Shown: piece after piece, positions 1 to 11,900 of the stretch
Layout of the letters: each line of letters opens with the position of its first letter
Position numbering within the stretch: position 1 is the first letter of the stretch
Source of the DNA: Cyrtodaria siliqua
Taxonomy: Eukaryota > Mollusca > Bivalvia > Adapedonta > Hiatellidae
Assembly: GCA_037043455.1 (NCBI GenBank)
Contig: JAWPHD010007144.1
Span: 62,001 to 126,000 of the forward strand
Direction of reading: 5' to 3'
DNA length: 64,000 bases
Notes under the pieces: model-generated
The model's database searches: none
Told to the model about the DNA's origin: nothing
What the model saw: the letters and a program-made list of their open reading frames with translations, nothing else
Position numbers and translations under genes: made by a program

Positions 1-394
1 ACAGGGGAGCAGAAAACGTGAAACACACGGGCGACGAACACACTTTAAAATCATCGGCAAACACACTTAAAATACGGCAATGCTTCACATTACAAAAGCA
101 ATGTGGATATTTTACTGAAACAAAAACCAGAAATAAAGCAGTTTGATGAAATTATAATAATATTCGATTTTTTGTAAGGCATATTGTTTTTATCTGCACT
201 CCCCACCTCCACCCCAACCCAAACCATACACCCCTGCTCACATATACCGTTGTATACTGCTAATATTGCTATATCTGTTCCGTTAGTTACACATTAAATG
301 TTATCGTCAAGCACATGCATAACAACTAATAATAAATACAAAATAATGTTGTTAATGTGTCATTGACACTTTAACACGTGTGTTTGTTTTACAT

Positions 395-705
395 ACACAG
401 CAGCAGCAACAACAACAACAAATTAACTGTTTTACAATAATTATTTCTAACAAACATTTTTAACATTCCCAGTTGTTGCATACAATCATTGAATTTAATT
501 GTAGTTTAGGCCTTTTTGAATTTAATTGTAGTTTAGGCCTTTTTTATTATTTGTTTTACATACACAACAGCAACAACAACAACAACACATTAACTGTTTT
601 ACAATAATTATTTCTAACAAACATTTTTAACATTCCCAGTTGTTGCATACAATCATTGAATTTAATTGTAGTTTAGGCCTTTTTTTATTATTCGTTTTAC
701 GAACC
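395..705. repeat. Two-copy direct duplication, ~165 bp
   Basis: A block starting at a CAACAA-rich microsatellite and ending in TTTAATTGTAGTTTAGGCC occurs twice head to tail (about 395-550 and 551-690) with a few differences; the TTTAGGCC end is itself doubled in the first copy. No coding sense. The rest of 1-900 shows only AT-rich non-coding sequence. Confidence 0.75.
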
Positions 706-899
706 ACTGAGACAGAGTAGTGCCGTAGGAGGAAATAATAATAATAATTTGGAAAAGCTATGTTTTATTTCTCGTTGGAAAGAAAAAGGAAATGTTCGAT
801 TAAAATCTAGTAGGAGGTAAAATCAAAATACAAATGGTCAAATTCCATACGGAAAAAGAAAATTCCTAATTTCGCTTTATCGTAAGAGGGAATGTAAAA

Positions 900-1205
900 C
901 GAAAAATCAAATACAAAAGGCCCTAACGACATATCAACACATTGCCTTAGGTTAGTTCAAGCCTCCACAGAGAGCGAGGATACATACGAATCAGAAAACC
1001 GTGTTCTTTGCTCTTACACTATCGACTCGATTCCTAATGTTCTTTAACGCGCTCGGATGATAAGACTCGGAACCTTCACATCCGACGGTCGTTGCAAAGG
1101 CAAGTTTCCTAAGGACTCGCCGGGGAAACCTATTGGCGCCAGTGAGACTTGAACCCGTATCTCCGGATTCAGGATCTACCGTGCTATCCACTGGGTCACC
1201 ATGCA
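900..1205 (-). repeat. Probable tRNA-derived SINE
   Basis: On the minus strand, 1200-1137 reads like a degenerate tRNA: a D-arm-like CCAGTGGATAGCACGGTAG and a B-box-like GGGTTCAAGTCTC. About 230 bases of unrelated body follow. Stems are imperfect, so it is not a working tRNA. An A-rich tail and target duplication were not identified, so the ends are approximate. Confidence 0.5.
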
Positions 1206-1330
1206 CCCCCACCCCCACCCTACTGAATACAAGCAAGACTATTTGAAATGTTGTACTTACAGCAAATTCCAACAGTTATTATCGATAGCTTCATGTTGAA
1301 TGCCACTAGAAAGGAGACCTAATAATTAAA

Positions 1331-1545
1331 GATAACAAAACCTGAACAAATAAAGGCACTATACATACTATATGTATTGCGCAACAATCAGTTGCATCAT
1401 TGAAACAGTCTTTGCTACCGGTAATTGTATTCAATGAGATAACAAAACCTGAACAAATAAAGGCACTATACATACTATATGTATTGCGCAACAATCAGTT
1501 TCTTCATTGAAACAGTCTTTACTGCCGGTAATTGTATTCAATGGT
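1331..1545. repeat. Two-copy tandem duplication, 106 bp
   Basis: The unit beginning GATAACAAAACCTGAAC is present at 1331 and again at 1437, differing by a handful of bases. The short ORF over it is not credible as a gene. Confidence 0.85.
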
Positions 1546-1739
1546 AATCAGTTAATTAGTAATGTAACAGTCGTTGGAGACAATGTGTCATTCGCAATAT
1601 TACTTCTGATTAATTTATTTTAGTAAATAAATATACGAAACCTTTTCAGGCGGTTTGAAAACAATCTTATTTATCGATATACCCCATCCACCGCCTTGTT
1701 TTTTAATTGTATGAAACACACATCTTGGTCAAACGGGTG

Positions 1740-3240
1740 ATGCAGAAAGCAAAATGTTGATGGTCTAGAAACAAAATAGAAGCATTTTATTTCAAAACCA
1801 GTAAGCCATAGGCACATGTGATCATACAATATATACATATACATTTTAACAGACACAGCACGATTCGCACGTACATGTATTAACAAATATCAGATGCAAA
1901 AATAAACACTGTTAACTTCTTTTTTTTTTAGAGAACAAAAACAGGAAACGAAAACAAAAAAAAATGCGACATACATGAAAATGTCAGAATGTCAATTTAA
2001 TATTTCACGGAGATATATACATATATCAATTTTATGGTTGATGTATTATATATAATCATATCCATGTCATGAACATATAAGCACGTATGCATACATTTCA
2101 AACACAATCAAAAAATGCTCTATTTGCATTTTCAAATGTGACAAAACCACCACACACAAATATACAAGACTATGTGCAAATAAGAATTAGTACAATTACA
2201 CACAAAACATTACAACTAAGAAGGAGGAATTACAATTACATCAGATTAATTTATTAGCGTTTTCCATATTTCAAATGCTTTGAAAATATAGACACTTAAA
2301 TTTTTAATTTCTTTTTAATTTTTGCTGTAAACATGTTTTAATTTAAACATGCTCGGTCGATTCCAAAAATACTTTTTGATATATATTGTTCGGATATCTT
2401 TAAACAGATCGCAATCTAAATTGAAATGAAACTCGTCTTCAAGTTTGTTGCAAATTATACATATTCTATCTTCTATACTGCTAGTTCTAGGCCACCTACC
2501 AGTCTCTATAGCAATACTGTGAGACTATAGCAAGACTGTGAGATGAGACAACTAATCTGGTCATCGCTATTCTAAATTTGGGTATGTTTATGCAATTATG
2601 TAATAATTGAAAATCAAAGCTAGCAATTTCTATAAAAAATATTTCTCTTGATGAACTTTATAAACATTCGTGCCAAGACTGCATTTTATTATCACGAAGT
2701 CGTTGTTTAATTATACCTAAGAAAATATCCACATCACCGACACTCTGGTTTAGCCACACGTAGTAAAAACCCATTGACGATAATAAATCGCGAACTAGGG
2801 TTACCCATGATACTTTCTTTTGCTAATTATCAGCATCTGTTTTAAGTACATTATAAATAATTTTCCAATATTTGTTTTCATTACTGTTTAAAATCTTTAA
2901 CCAATATTTAATAATTCAGAAAAACATTTATTATTGATAAGACTAAACCTGCCCAGAATACCATGCACAAAATCATTTTGCGTTGTACTTTCAATATACG
3001 TTTGCAATAAAGTGTATGGATACTTTCAATATAGCTTGCACTGTGGAAAACCCACACTTCACAAGAATAATTTAAAATGGGCAATATAAGGTTATCAAAT
3101 AGTACCAGTCTATGAGTTATTGAAATATCTGTAAAGTTTAGAACATACTTATTTAGCTTGAATTTTGCTTTTATATATTAACTCTCTACTGGTATATGGC
3201 TATAATTTGTACAACTTCGCAAAAAATAGTAAGCGCATGC
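1740..3240 (-). mobile_element. LINE (non-LTR retrotransposon) 3' half, degraded
   Basis: Minus-strand reading gives decayed reverse-transcriptase thumb and C-terminal protein: SCEVWVFHSASYIES and QNDFVHGILGRFSL near 3100-2950, then a zinc-knuckle-like RICIICN...DEFHFNLDC and IKKYFWNRPSMFKL at 2480-2330. Stops and frameshifts interrupt it. Its 3' UTR and AATAAA lie around 1990-1760. A related tail occurs in the other orientation at 19640-19935, and a related C-terminus at 23405-24130, so the family has several copies here. It is 5'-truncated near 3240. Confidence 0.75.
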
Positions 3241-3769
3241 TTATCAATTTGCTAGCCTTAGTTGAGCTATAGGATACTTTGGATTTTAGATATGAGGGAA
3301 AGTGAACAGGTCTAGACTAGAAATATTTTGGTGAAAGACGGTAGTTCATTCCAATATCGTATGGTTCTTGGGAAGTAGGAGTTTTGGTAGAGTATGGAAT
3401 GACAAAATTCCGGTTTTGAGATGGTTGCAGATTGTGATAATCAACACTTAGTAGCATAGACCTACATACATGTATCTTTATCCATAATACTAGCACATTA
3501 TTTTGAATTTTATAGAATATTATTAGAGAGATCACTTTTCGTCTGTATTATAAGGTAGGCCATCTGATGTATTTTAGCACTGAAATGATACTACTTTAGT
3601 AATTATAGTCGTTGACAGGAAATCTGACTGTTCGCCTTTGTAGCATTTCCATTTTATGGTTTAGTCCGTTTTTCCATGCGTGCCATGTGAAAGAGCAATA
3701 TTCGACTTGGGGTCTGACCGACGTTTCAGGCTGTTTCTTTGACTTAGATTTCTAATTTTAATAATGTTT

Positions 3770-4190
3770 TATTTACGAAGTTAAAGCCCATTGGGATTAC
3801 CTTGTAACCCATTGGGACGGTGGTGTTTGATGTTTGTCTATGATCTTTCTTGTCGTGCCCTTAATGGTTTATTCTCTTGTTGCTCTGGCTTCTGCCAAGT
3901 CACTGAGTACCTTCATTGTGGCTCTCTAGGCTATTGTTTTTTTGTATTATATTTACACGAGCATATTTGTGTTTACTTATATTGCCTATTGATGCTGCCT
4001 TGTTGGTTAGAGATTAGATCTTGGCAGGGATTTCTTTATTTACACTGTCCTGTTTTAATGAGATGACAGTAGGGTAAGTATGAGGTTTGGTGCACCCTAG
4101 AACCGATTTAAACCCCCATCCCCCCACCAGTGGCCTACTTTGCCACTGACCGTTCCAAGGCGGTAGCCCTTTTGTGGATATATACCGAGT
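3770..4190 (+). repeat. Dispersed repeat family D, copy inside the LINE relic
   Basis: It contains GAGGTTTGGTGCACCCTAGA and CGTTCCAAGGCGGTAG, shared with copies near 14985-15320, 26000-26110, 26640-26720, 38990-39390 and 47515-47790. No protein is recognised, and the ORF across it is not supported. It is probably a non-autonomous element about 400-500 bp long. Confidence 0.7.
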
Positions 4191-4472
4191 TCTCTGTATA
4201 TTTAATGTGTATGTTGTGGTCTACTCTATCAAAGGCTTAGGAGAAGTCCATAGCAATATGGTCAGTTTGTACCTTATTATCTAAGTTATCAAATGTTTCT
4301 CGTGTAAAACGTATTAATTATGATTCGCAACTACGCTTTTCAAGAGCGAAAACCGTGTTGGAATTTGTAAAGAAGGTTATTTTTGTCTAGGTGGGACATC
4401 ATGTTGGCGACAGTGATGTGTCCAGTTAATTTTCTGGTGATACATTTTAATAATATGGGACTATAGTTAGCT

Positions 4473-4724
4473 GTCGGGGCGTCCGTGGCCGAGTGGTTAA
4501 CGTCTCTGACTTGAAATCACTTGCCCCTCACCGCTGTAGGTTCGATCCCTCAGGGGCCTAGGAATCTTTATGCGAGGAAGCTATCCACGTCAGTGGTTCT
4601 ACCCAGGTGCCCGACCGTGCACAAAAATTGCCCGGAGGGGCACCTGGGGTCTTCCTCCACCAATGGAAGCTGGAAAGTCGCCATATGACCTTAGCTGTTG
4701 GTGTGACTATAAAATCCAATTCAA
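4473..4724 (+). mobile_element. tRNA-derived SINE with 11-bp target duplication
   Basis: The head (4478-4556) is tRNA-Ser-like with A-box GTGGCCGAGTGGTTAACG and B-box GGTTCGATCCC. The body includes TTGCCCGGAGGGGCACCTGG and GGAAAGTCGCCATATGACC. The element is flanked by TATAGTTAGCT at 4462-4472 and 4725-4735. It landed in an older LINE, which dates the nesting order. Confidence 0.85.
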
Positions 4725-5123
4725 TATAGTTAGCTCTTTACAATTTGGGTCCTTTTTGTATGCTGGAGCTACATGGGCTTTTTTTTCGAGTCTTTGGAGA
4801 TTTGTCCTGCTTTGAATTACGTGTTGAAAATTGTTGTTAACAGTGGGGCGAGTACTGTTCCTAGTTCTTTAATTATTCTTGATGTGATTTAGTCCGAGCC
4901 TATCTTTTTTGGTTTAGGTTAAAGCTACAGACGCCCTATATCAATCGATTTCTTCTTTGTAGGCGTGTCTTTATGTGTAACTTCATGTTCACCAGCTCAT
5001 GTCGAAATTGGGTAGTTAAGCGAGCAAATATAGCGAATGAAATCATTTACTGTATATACATCGACCAGTACACATCGTACCTATACACATGTAACAGTAA
5101 TTTTTACCAAAAAAAAAATTAGC

Positions 5124-5193
5124 TTCTTTCGGGGCTCGAACACACGACCTTCTGATTTCAAGTCCTGTGCTCTATCCACTGAACTACAACGCT
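5124..5193 (-). pseudogene. tRNA-like relic
   Basis: On the minus strand it reads TAGTTCAGTGGATAGAGCA (A-box-like), an anticodon loop TTGAAAT and a B-box-like GTGTTCGAGCC, followed by a run of T that could end Pol III transcription. The T-stem and anticodon stem pair poorly, so it is a tRNA-derived relic. The rest of 4936-5835 shows nothing recognisable apart from this and 5467-5543. Confidence 0.45.
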
Positions 5194-5466
5194 ACTTGAG
5201 AAAATAGTATACTACCATATATTATAAGGCAAAATAACAACATATTTGAACGCAACTAAAGATGGATCAATAAATATGCAGTCCATACTGTCGCACGTGT
5301 AAATTAACATTGCCTGGTGTAATACTGTATCTTATCAATATGAAACTAATACTTCGCCTCAAATCAAACATATATCGACTTGTTATTTAGCGCTTGATGA
5401 GTTTGTGTGCGCGCTCTTGTTATTACGTAATGCCTATTTAGTGTTAAACATGCTACAAAATAAATA

Positions 5467-5543
5467 GCAGTGGTCTAGAGGTTCAGCGTACAGCTTTCAA
5501 ATCTTACAAGTGCAAGGCCGTGGTTCAAATCCCGTTCCGGGCA
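5467..5543 (+). pseudogene. tRNA-like relic
   Basis: AGTGGTCTAGAGGTTCAGCG and GTGGTTCAAATCCCG resemble tRNA internal promoter boxes at the right spacing, but acceptor and anticodon stems are poor. Probably a SINE head or tRNA pseudogene. Confidence 0.4.
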
Positions 5544-5835
5544 ACTATTTTTTTATCACATATATTCTGGAGCCGTATATTTATCGATATTCCCTGTACG
5601 GAGGCTAAATAAAAATGTGAAATTTTACGTATCGATTTCTCCTTATATACCGACTTTTGGGATGTTCGTCGATTTGAAACTACTTCACACGTGACTCATT
5701 CATATTCATGAGTTATTACCAGTTAAAATAGGGACTGTACAGCTTTAAGGGGAAGTTTAATTACCCATTGCACAGAGATATTTTATTTCGGCATTAGTGG
5801 AGCATCACTGTTAAATAAAAAACAATTCGTTAGCT

Positions 5836-7800
5836 AGATTGCTAAGTTTCAGAGGTTTGGATGGGTCGAAGACAGATAGTCAGAATTCAAGGTCACTATT
5901 ACTATAAAGAGAAAGCAGATTTCCTCTGAATAACTTGCGTCACAAGGTACGACTGGTAGAACAAAGCTCCGGATTGTTATTCGGTTAATGGTCAAGGTTG
6001 GTTGAATGGTTGAACAAGTACTGTATACCTCCCGTCATCCGTAAGAATCGACACTTTCTCACTTACAATTCGAGTTTATAGTGGGATTCCAACCCGCAAG
6101 TCAATGTCACTATAACTAAATACAAAAATGGTTTTCGTTCAATACGTAAGTTTCCCTTGAGGAATTTTAACCAAACTTCACCGCAAGGTGCGGCTCATAG
6201 GAAGAAAGCTCGGTTTATTTTTGGGCCATTTGTCCAAAGGTCAAGGTCATAGTAAATAGTTTCCATTGAATAACTGGATTATAAAACAACTTTACCATAA
6301 GGTGCGGCTTATATACAATTAAAAGCTTGGGATTGATCTTCGAATCATTTTGTCAAAGGTCAAGGTCACTGGCACCAGAGTCATAAACACATATCTGTCT
6401 GTTATAACACACTATTACTATCCATTTTATGAATATCTCTAAAGAAAATGAACAAAATCTTCAACCCACTATATACTATCATTCACATGGTGTTTAACGG
6501 GTAGCAGGTATCAACTTTCAACGCTGGTATTTTTTACCACGGACAAAGCTATGGGCAAACACTGGCGGTGTTCAATAATGCTAATAAGAGTCTTCAAGCT
6601 TACCCATTCATAAAGTTCAGAGACTAACTTATCAACACAAAATTCGTGACTTTTCGCTTTTTCCCAGTAACAAGAAAATTTGACTCACTCAAAACATCCG
6701 GTTGTTGTTGTAACTGTTACATACAGCGATCTGATTGGATGTTTTTTATTCAATTCTATTCAATGTGATATTTTGTTCAAATCATCCAATCAGATCGTTG
6801 CGTGTAATAGTTACAACAACAACCAGATGTTTTGAGTGAGGCAGATTTTCTGGTCACCCTGCTTCAGGTGCCACACCATGTGAAATATAATATATAGTGT
6901 GTTTGGAAAAATTCAAAAATCTTGAGATTTTCTTAGAGATATTCATAAAATGGATAGTAATAGTGTGTTATAACAGACAGATATGTGTTTATGACTCTGG
7001 TGCCAGTGATCAACGTCACTTTACTAAAAAATAGAAAAATATTTTACAGAGCTACAGATAAGCTTTTTGATCAATTGGGTATTTACCCATCGGTATTAAT
7101 GGAATTGGGTTTTTCATGATTTCAATTGGGTAAAATAAAACAATAAAAGTTTGCGACATTGTTTGGGGTGGCATTCCACTAATATTGTATACACAAAGTC
7201 TAATACAATCAACTTCTTTTACAATATGCTGTATACAAGGTGACATGGTGTCCCTTCAACAACCCATATATTGCTCAATTTGCATTGGTTGTTTTATCAT
7301 TTGACAACTTCGATTACTTTATTGGTACCCATGCTTTTTGTTTTAATTATGTATTTTGGCATTTTTAATTGGGTATATAAGCAAATAAAATACCTTGTCA
7401 TTTGGTCGATGCTCAAGGTCACTATTACTGTAAATAGAAATTGTTTATTTTTTAATAATTTTGTTTCCCTTAAAGGATTTTACTGAAACTTGGCAACAAG
7501 GTACGGCTCATAGAAAGAAAGCTCGGGATTATTACTCGGGTCAATGAGTATAAATCGAAAATGTGTTTCACTCAATGTGTTTCAACTAAATTACTTTACT
7601 TTTCCTTGAGGTATGTTAATGAAACTTGATCACAATGTGTGACTCATAGCGCAAAACGTTTGAAACTTTTATTTGTTTGATTTGATCAAAGGTTAAGGTC
7701 ACTATAACTATAAATGGACAAATGGTTTCCGCTCAGTAACGTTATTTTCCCTTGAGGGAGTTTAACGAAACTTCACCACAAGGTGTGGCTCATAGAAAGA
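5836..7800. repeat. Degenerate ~150-bp tandem array, split by a foldback element
   Basis: Units share AAGGTCAAGGTCACTAT, AATGGTTTCCGTTCA-like and AACTTCACCACAAGGTGCGG, with CTCATAGAAAGAAAGCTCG. At least seven degenerate copies are visible, before and after the insert at 6370-7007. No protein is supported. Confidence 0.75.
6370..7007. mobile_element. Long foldback/MITE, ~640 bp
   Basis: The ends are inverted copies: TGGCACCAGAGTCATAAACA at the left, its complement at the right, with the similarity running well over 60 bases inward on each side. The central region around 6700-6830 is also palindromic. It sits within a tandem array, and flanks resemble each other (TCAAGGTCAC and TCAACGTCAC). 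Mutator-like origin is possible but not shown. Confidence 0.8.
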
Positions 7801-8009
7801 AAGGTCGTGCTCAATTAAGTTCAGAAATTTTAAATTGTGACGCCCATGGAATTTATTGTCTCCAGACATTACAGAAATATTCCTGTTACTTTTTGCAAAC
7901 GACGTCACTTTACTTTCTGACACGATACGTGGCTTACAGAAACAACTTTTTTTGTAATAACTGCATATGGAAAGCTTCACTGGCGTCACTGAGTTCCGTT
8001 CGTGTGCTC

Positions 8010-8205
8010 TTATGTAAGACATTTTCCTTTAGCCTCGTCCGTTGGGTGGTGACGTAAACCGAACGTGTCAGAGTTTGTCCTCCGAGCAAAAATACCAAAA
8101 ATAATATATTCGTCAGAAAGATTCAGACATGGTTCCCGGAATCCTATGTACCCTACCCGTCTCTCTGGGGTGGCTCTGAATGTTTATGAGACGTTAAACA
8201 ACATT
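8010..8205 (+). repeat. Possible SINE body fragment
   Basis: CCGTTGGGTGGTGACGTAAA and TGAGACGTTAAACAACATTC resemble the tail part of bivalve SINEs (compare 4690-4724). No tRNA head is seen. Confidence 0.35.
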
Positions 8206-8277
8206 CAGTTTAATTTTAGTAACTTCACACAAACTAAAGACTAGTTGCCAAATTTCAACAGTCATGATGCTCCTGCA

Positions 8278-8390
8278 TACACACACACACACGCCTGTCC
8301 GTCCGCCCGACCACACTCACATACACTCACACATACACACGCATGCACGCACACATACACACACGCACGCACGCGAGTGAACGCACTCAC
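8278..8390. repeat. AC/CGCACACA microsatellite
   Basis: Imperfect (CA)n with CACACG, CATGCACGCACA and CACGCACG interruptions; purine-pyrimidine alternation gives some Z-DNA potential. Non-coding. Confidence 0.9.
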
Positions 8391-8551
8391 GCATTCATAA
8401 ATAATGTAACCTCATCATGCTCATAGGAATATGATAAAAAAAGAGTTCCACATAAATTACAAACAAAAAATAACTGATGCTGTCTCGGTATGATTGAGTA
8501 GGCCATTAGTTTTAAAACCGTGTTTGGATTGAAAATACATGGACATTTTAA

Positions 8552-8726
8552 GGGCTATTCCATTAAAACATACCCGGGACCCCAGGAAGGCAATTTAATA
8601 AACATATATAGGCGAACGCTGTTTTCGAAAATTGTGTTCTTTCAAATAAATTGTGTATCTAAGGATTGGTGTTCAGTTTCAAAAGTGCCTTCCTGGGGTC
8701 CCATGCATGATTTAATGGAATAGCAC
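8552..8726. mobile_element. Foldback MITE, ~175 bp
   Basis: The left end GGGCTATTCCATTAAA and the inner CCCCAGGAAGGCA are matched inversely by TGCCTTCCTGGGG and TTTAATGGAATAGC at the right. It lies 50 bases beyond the gene A polyadenylation signal. Short ORFs inside are not genes. Confidence 0.85.
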
Positions 8727-8777
8727 GTAGCACAATACACATCTAAAACAGCTGATTCGTCTTTTTAGCAAATGCAG

Positions 8778-8783
8778 TTTATT
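8778..8783 (-). terminator. Polyadenylation signal of gene A
   Basis: AATAAA on the minus strand, 42 bases after the TAA stop of gene A. It lies just before a foldback element at 8552-8726, so the 3' UTR is short. Confidence 0.7.
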
Positions 8784-8824
8784 GCAAAATACGCCAATCA
8801 CATCAGTTAATTGCGTACACTCAG

Positions 8825-8943
8825 TTAGTTGCAGATTAATCGCAGCACCTGAGGAAGAAGAGCTGACAAGTCGGTGTATCCTCGCACGTCCAACACGTGA
8901 TGGCCGTCCGTCGCTATGGCGTTTAGTTCAGCCTGGTCCACAC
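8825..8943 (-). CDS. Gene A exon 12: end of VWA domain and stop
   Basis: Acceptor GTGTTCAAG before 8943; phase 1 in. Encodes VDQAELNAIATDGHHVLDV and the last helix ending LRLICN, then TAA at 8827-8825. The parallel with gene B (ITDISELTSVATDSGH, ending LLCL and stop) confirms that the protein ends right after the VWA fold. AATAAA follows 42 bases downstream. Confidence 0.88.
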
Positions 8944-11900
8944 CTTGAACACAAAGTAATGATATTTACTAAAGTTATATAAAGATTATATAACAAATAA
9001 TAACAAATTATCAACAATAAAGTAATGCTATCGATACATACACTGAAATAACGGATATGTCAAAAGGTCATATCATGGTATATCGTAGCACAGAAAGAAA
9101 GGACACTATTAGTTACACTGATTTCAGCAGGGTGGATGTGAATATTTCAACCCGTTTGATTTCATTGAAATGCAATTAAACATGTTTGAATATATTTATC
9201 ACACTTTCCGAGCGATATTGAAAGATATAATTGCAGTTATAGTAAACGAAAGTTAGTTCCCTTCGATTGTAAAACAGGTTTTACTCGGCGCCAGTTCTTC
9301 TATTCGAGGAAAGATTGAAGAAACCTGAGCTTATATCGAATCAAAGAAACATTCTGACATACTCTTTAAACGGTATGACTGATACATACTGCATGTTTTA
9401 TTTCACTTTAAAACAAATACTCTTGAATGGACGGATTTGTAAAACTGCAAATTAGTAAATAAAACCAGGCTGTTGCCCATATAAAACGGCATACAGTGGA
9501 ATTCATAGAAAATGATGTTGAATCGGAAGTTTCTTAAGCTTTTGGCCATTTTTATTTCATTTTTCAGTGGGCTTTCGTATTAAATTACCGGTCGCCGGTG
9601 GGACAAATACTTACTGAATAAATTAATATTGCTAGTATCGCTTTACATCCAGTAAATGCACATTTCTAATACAATGCATGCTATGTTTAAGGTTGACATT
9701 GAGAGAAGTAGAACTATCATGAGTTTGTGTTTTGGTCTTTACTTCTATTTCTCAACAACTGCATGGAAACCTCGGTCTTGTATTCATGCAAGTGATGTAT
9801 GCACATAGTTTTAAGCTTTTTTTCTGAAAGGAATAGCCCAAATATCTGATAATTTGTGGTTATTAGTACCTTGCTATATTTTTAAACAGCCATAACATAA
9901 CCATATATTGTTTAAGCTTCTATCTAAACGGAATAGCTCAACCATCTAGTTATTTGCGGTCATCCGTATCTTGCTATATTCAAATGTCGTAACAATAGAT
10001 GTGTACTGTATGTATTTGTACTACAGACACACATCCACAGTATATTTATTTTTCAAATATATACTACGAATGTACAAAACACTTACCAGAACCTATAACT
10101 ATACACAAACACTTACCAGAACCTATAACTATACACAAACACTTACCAGAACCTATAACTATACTTATTACGTCCTTGCTCACTGCGTGTAACCGATTAG
10201 CCTCATGGAGTGTGTCAGACTTGTCCGTTGATCGACCGTCAGTGAGCACAATTACGACGTTCTCGGCGTTCGGTCTGTCTCCCTTGGAACCGATTAGCAC
10301 ATTTGTCCTTACAGCCTCCAGGGCATCTCCGGTCCTTGTGGTTCCGCTGGCAAAGTGAACTTTATCAACAGCGCTCATCGTGTCGTACTTCGTGGAATAC
10401 GTGTTTAGGAACCAGTCGATCTGGTAATTGATAAACATATACAAATAACTGTAATTGTTCTTTCATTTCTTCATTTCTTAGAGAGATCTGAGGAATTTGT
10501 TTCTCCCTTAAAGTCGCATTCACATGCTATAAAAAAAGTAGATTTGCCTTTGCAGCAGATTGATTTCACATAATGCTTAAATCTTGCGATTATCAGATTT
10601 TTACTAGTATTTATCTAGTGGGAACAATTGAATAGCTGAACATTCCCAATGTCCGCGGGTCGTAATCGAAAACCCCGTTGTGGAAGTAGGAAACATGTTT
10701 AATTTCAAGGTGTGAACGACGTTGCGTTCTAAACCTTCGCCTCTCATCGCTGCGGGTTCGAATCCCACTGGTAGCTCGACTTGTAGGTGAGGAAGTGTCG
10801 ATTCTTACAGGTGGCGGTGTACAGTACTGGTTCTATCCAAAAAAAAGTGGGTGGTCTGCCTCCACTACAAAAAATCGACCATCATATCCTTGCATGTGTT
10901 GAAAATGACTTAAAACAACATACACAACTAATTTCAAGGTAAAACAAACGTTCTACGTGATACAGTTTTCTGTAAATAGTTTACCGGATTACTAACTGAA
11001 ATTATCGCATAACATGCGTTGTGGGAGTGTAATAACACCATTCAGTATTTTCGATATTCCACTAGTGGTATAACATAACGTTAATGACGTCATGGACGTC
11101 GCGTTAATGTACGTTTTCTGACGTAATGTGACGTTATAAGTTATGTGGTCAATAGAATCTAACATTCGTTCTCATTCATTATTGAATTTATTAAACTCGT
11201 TAGCAAAAATGATATAATGCTCGGCAAGAGCCTCGCAGTATATTATTTTGCCAACTCGTCTAATAAATTCAATAATGAATGAGCACTCATGTAAGATCCT
11301 ATATTTGTCATATAGCGACCTGTCAACACATTATCGTTTTTGTCTATAGTCGCTACAAGCGGGAGAATATATACAAATGAATCCGAGATCACCAGGCTCC
11401 GTTTATTGCATAAATTCCTCTGGTTAGGTTCTCTCACATGCCCGGACACATTCGTGGACCCGTTTGGTTAATGTCCCCTTGGACGGACGAATCAGCAGTG
11501 GGAGTAAATGCTCGCTGATACAAGCTCAATAATCTGTAGACGATTTCTCTGGAAAGGGCAGATATGAATGACGAGAATTGTGGAGCGCTGTAAAGCATTG
11601 GACTCATGATCGAAAAGTCGTGGGTTCGATCCCCGCCATGACCATATGCGTTGTGTCACTTTATCTGCGTCTGCTTAATATAGGTTATATCTATCGTTAT
11701 TGTCTCAACATGTCAGATAATCTTACATTGGGATGCGTGCTGTACGTCAACAATGACACCTGGTTGTCCCTGACACCTATATCTAGAGATGATATAATCT
11801 GCCGAATGAAATCCAGCGAATGTCTGAAGTTGGTATGGCCCACACTACCGGAGTCGTCAACCACAAACACAATATCTCGAGCACATTCTAAAATGCAAAT

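Larger units (their letters stand above)
3325..4935 (-). mobile_element. CR1/L2-like LINE reverse transcriptase relic, split by two insertions
   Basis: Read on the minus strand, three blocks are colinear with a LINE reverse transcriptase. At 4930-4740 is the start of the polymerase. At 4445-4195 is motif A, recognisable as AFDRVDH. At 3745-3325 is the thumb, with NDYNY, RRKVISLIIFYKIQNN and a C-terminal Tyr/Ser-rich end. The first gap is filled by a SINE (4473-4724) and the second by a dispersed repeat (about 3770-4190). Multiple stops show it is dead. Confidence 0.65.

Noticed and set aside
5124..5543. Two functional tRNA genes
   Set aside because: Internal promoter boxes are recognisable, but acceptor, anticodon and T stems pair poorly; treated as relics.
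6370..7007. A clean 9-bp target duplication for the large foldback
   Set aside because: The flanks are similar (TCAAGGTCAC / TCAACGTCAC) but five unmatched bases lie next to the right end, and the element sits in a repeat array, so the similarity may come from the array.
9999..10358. 119-codon plus-strand ORF
   Set aside because: Antisense shadow of gene A exon 11 (VWA), prolonged by the 30-bp repeat.
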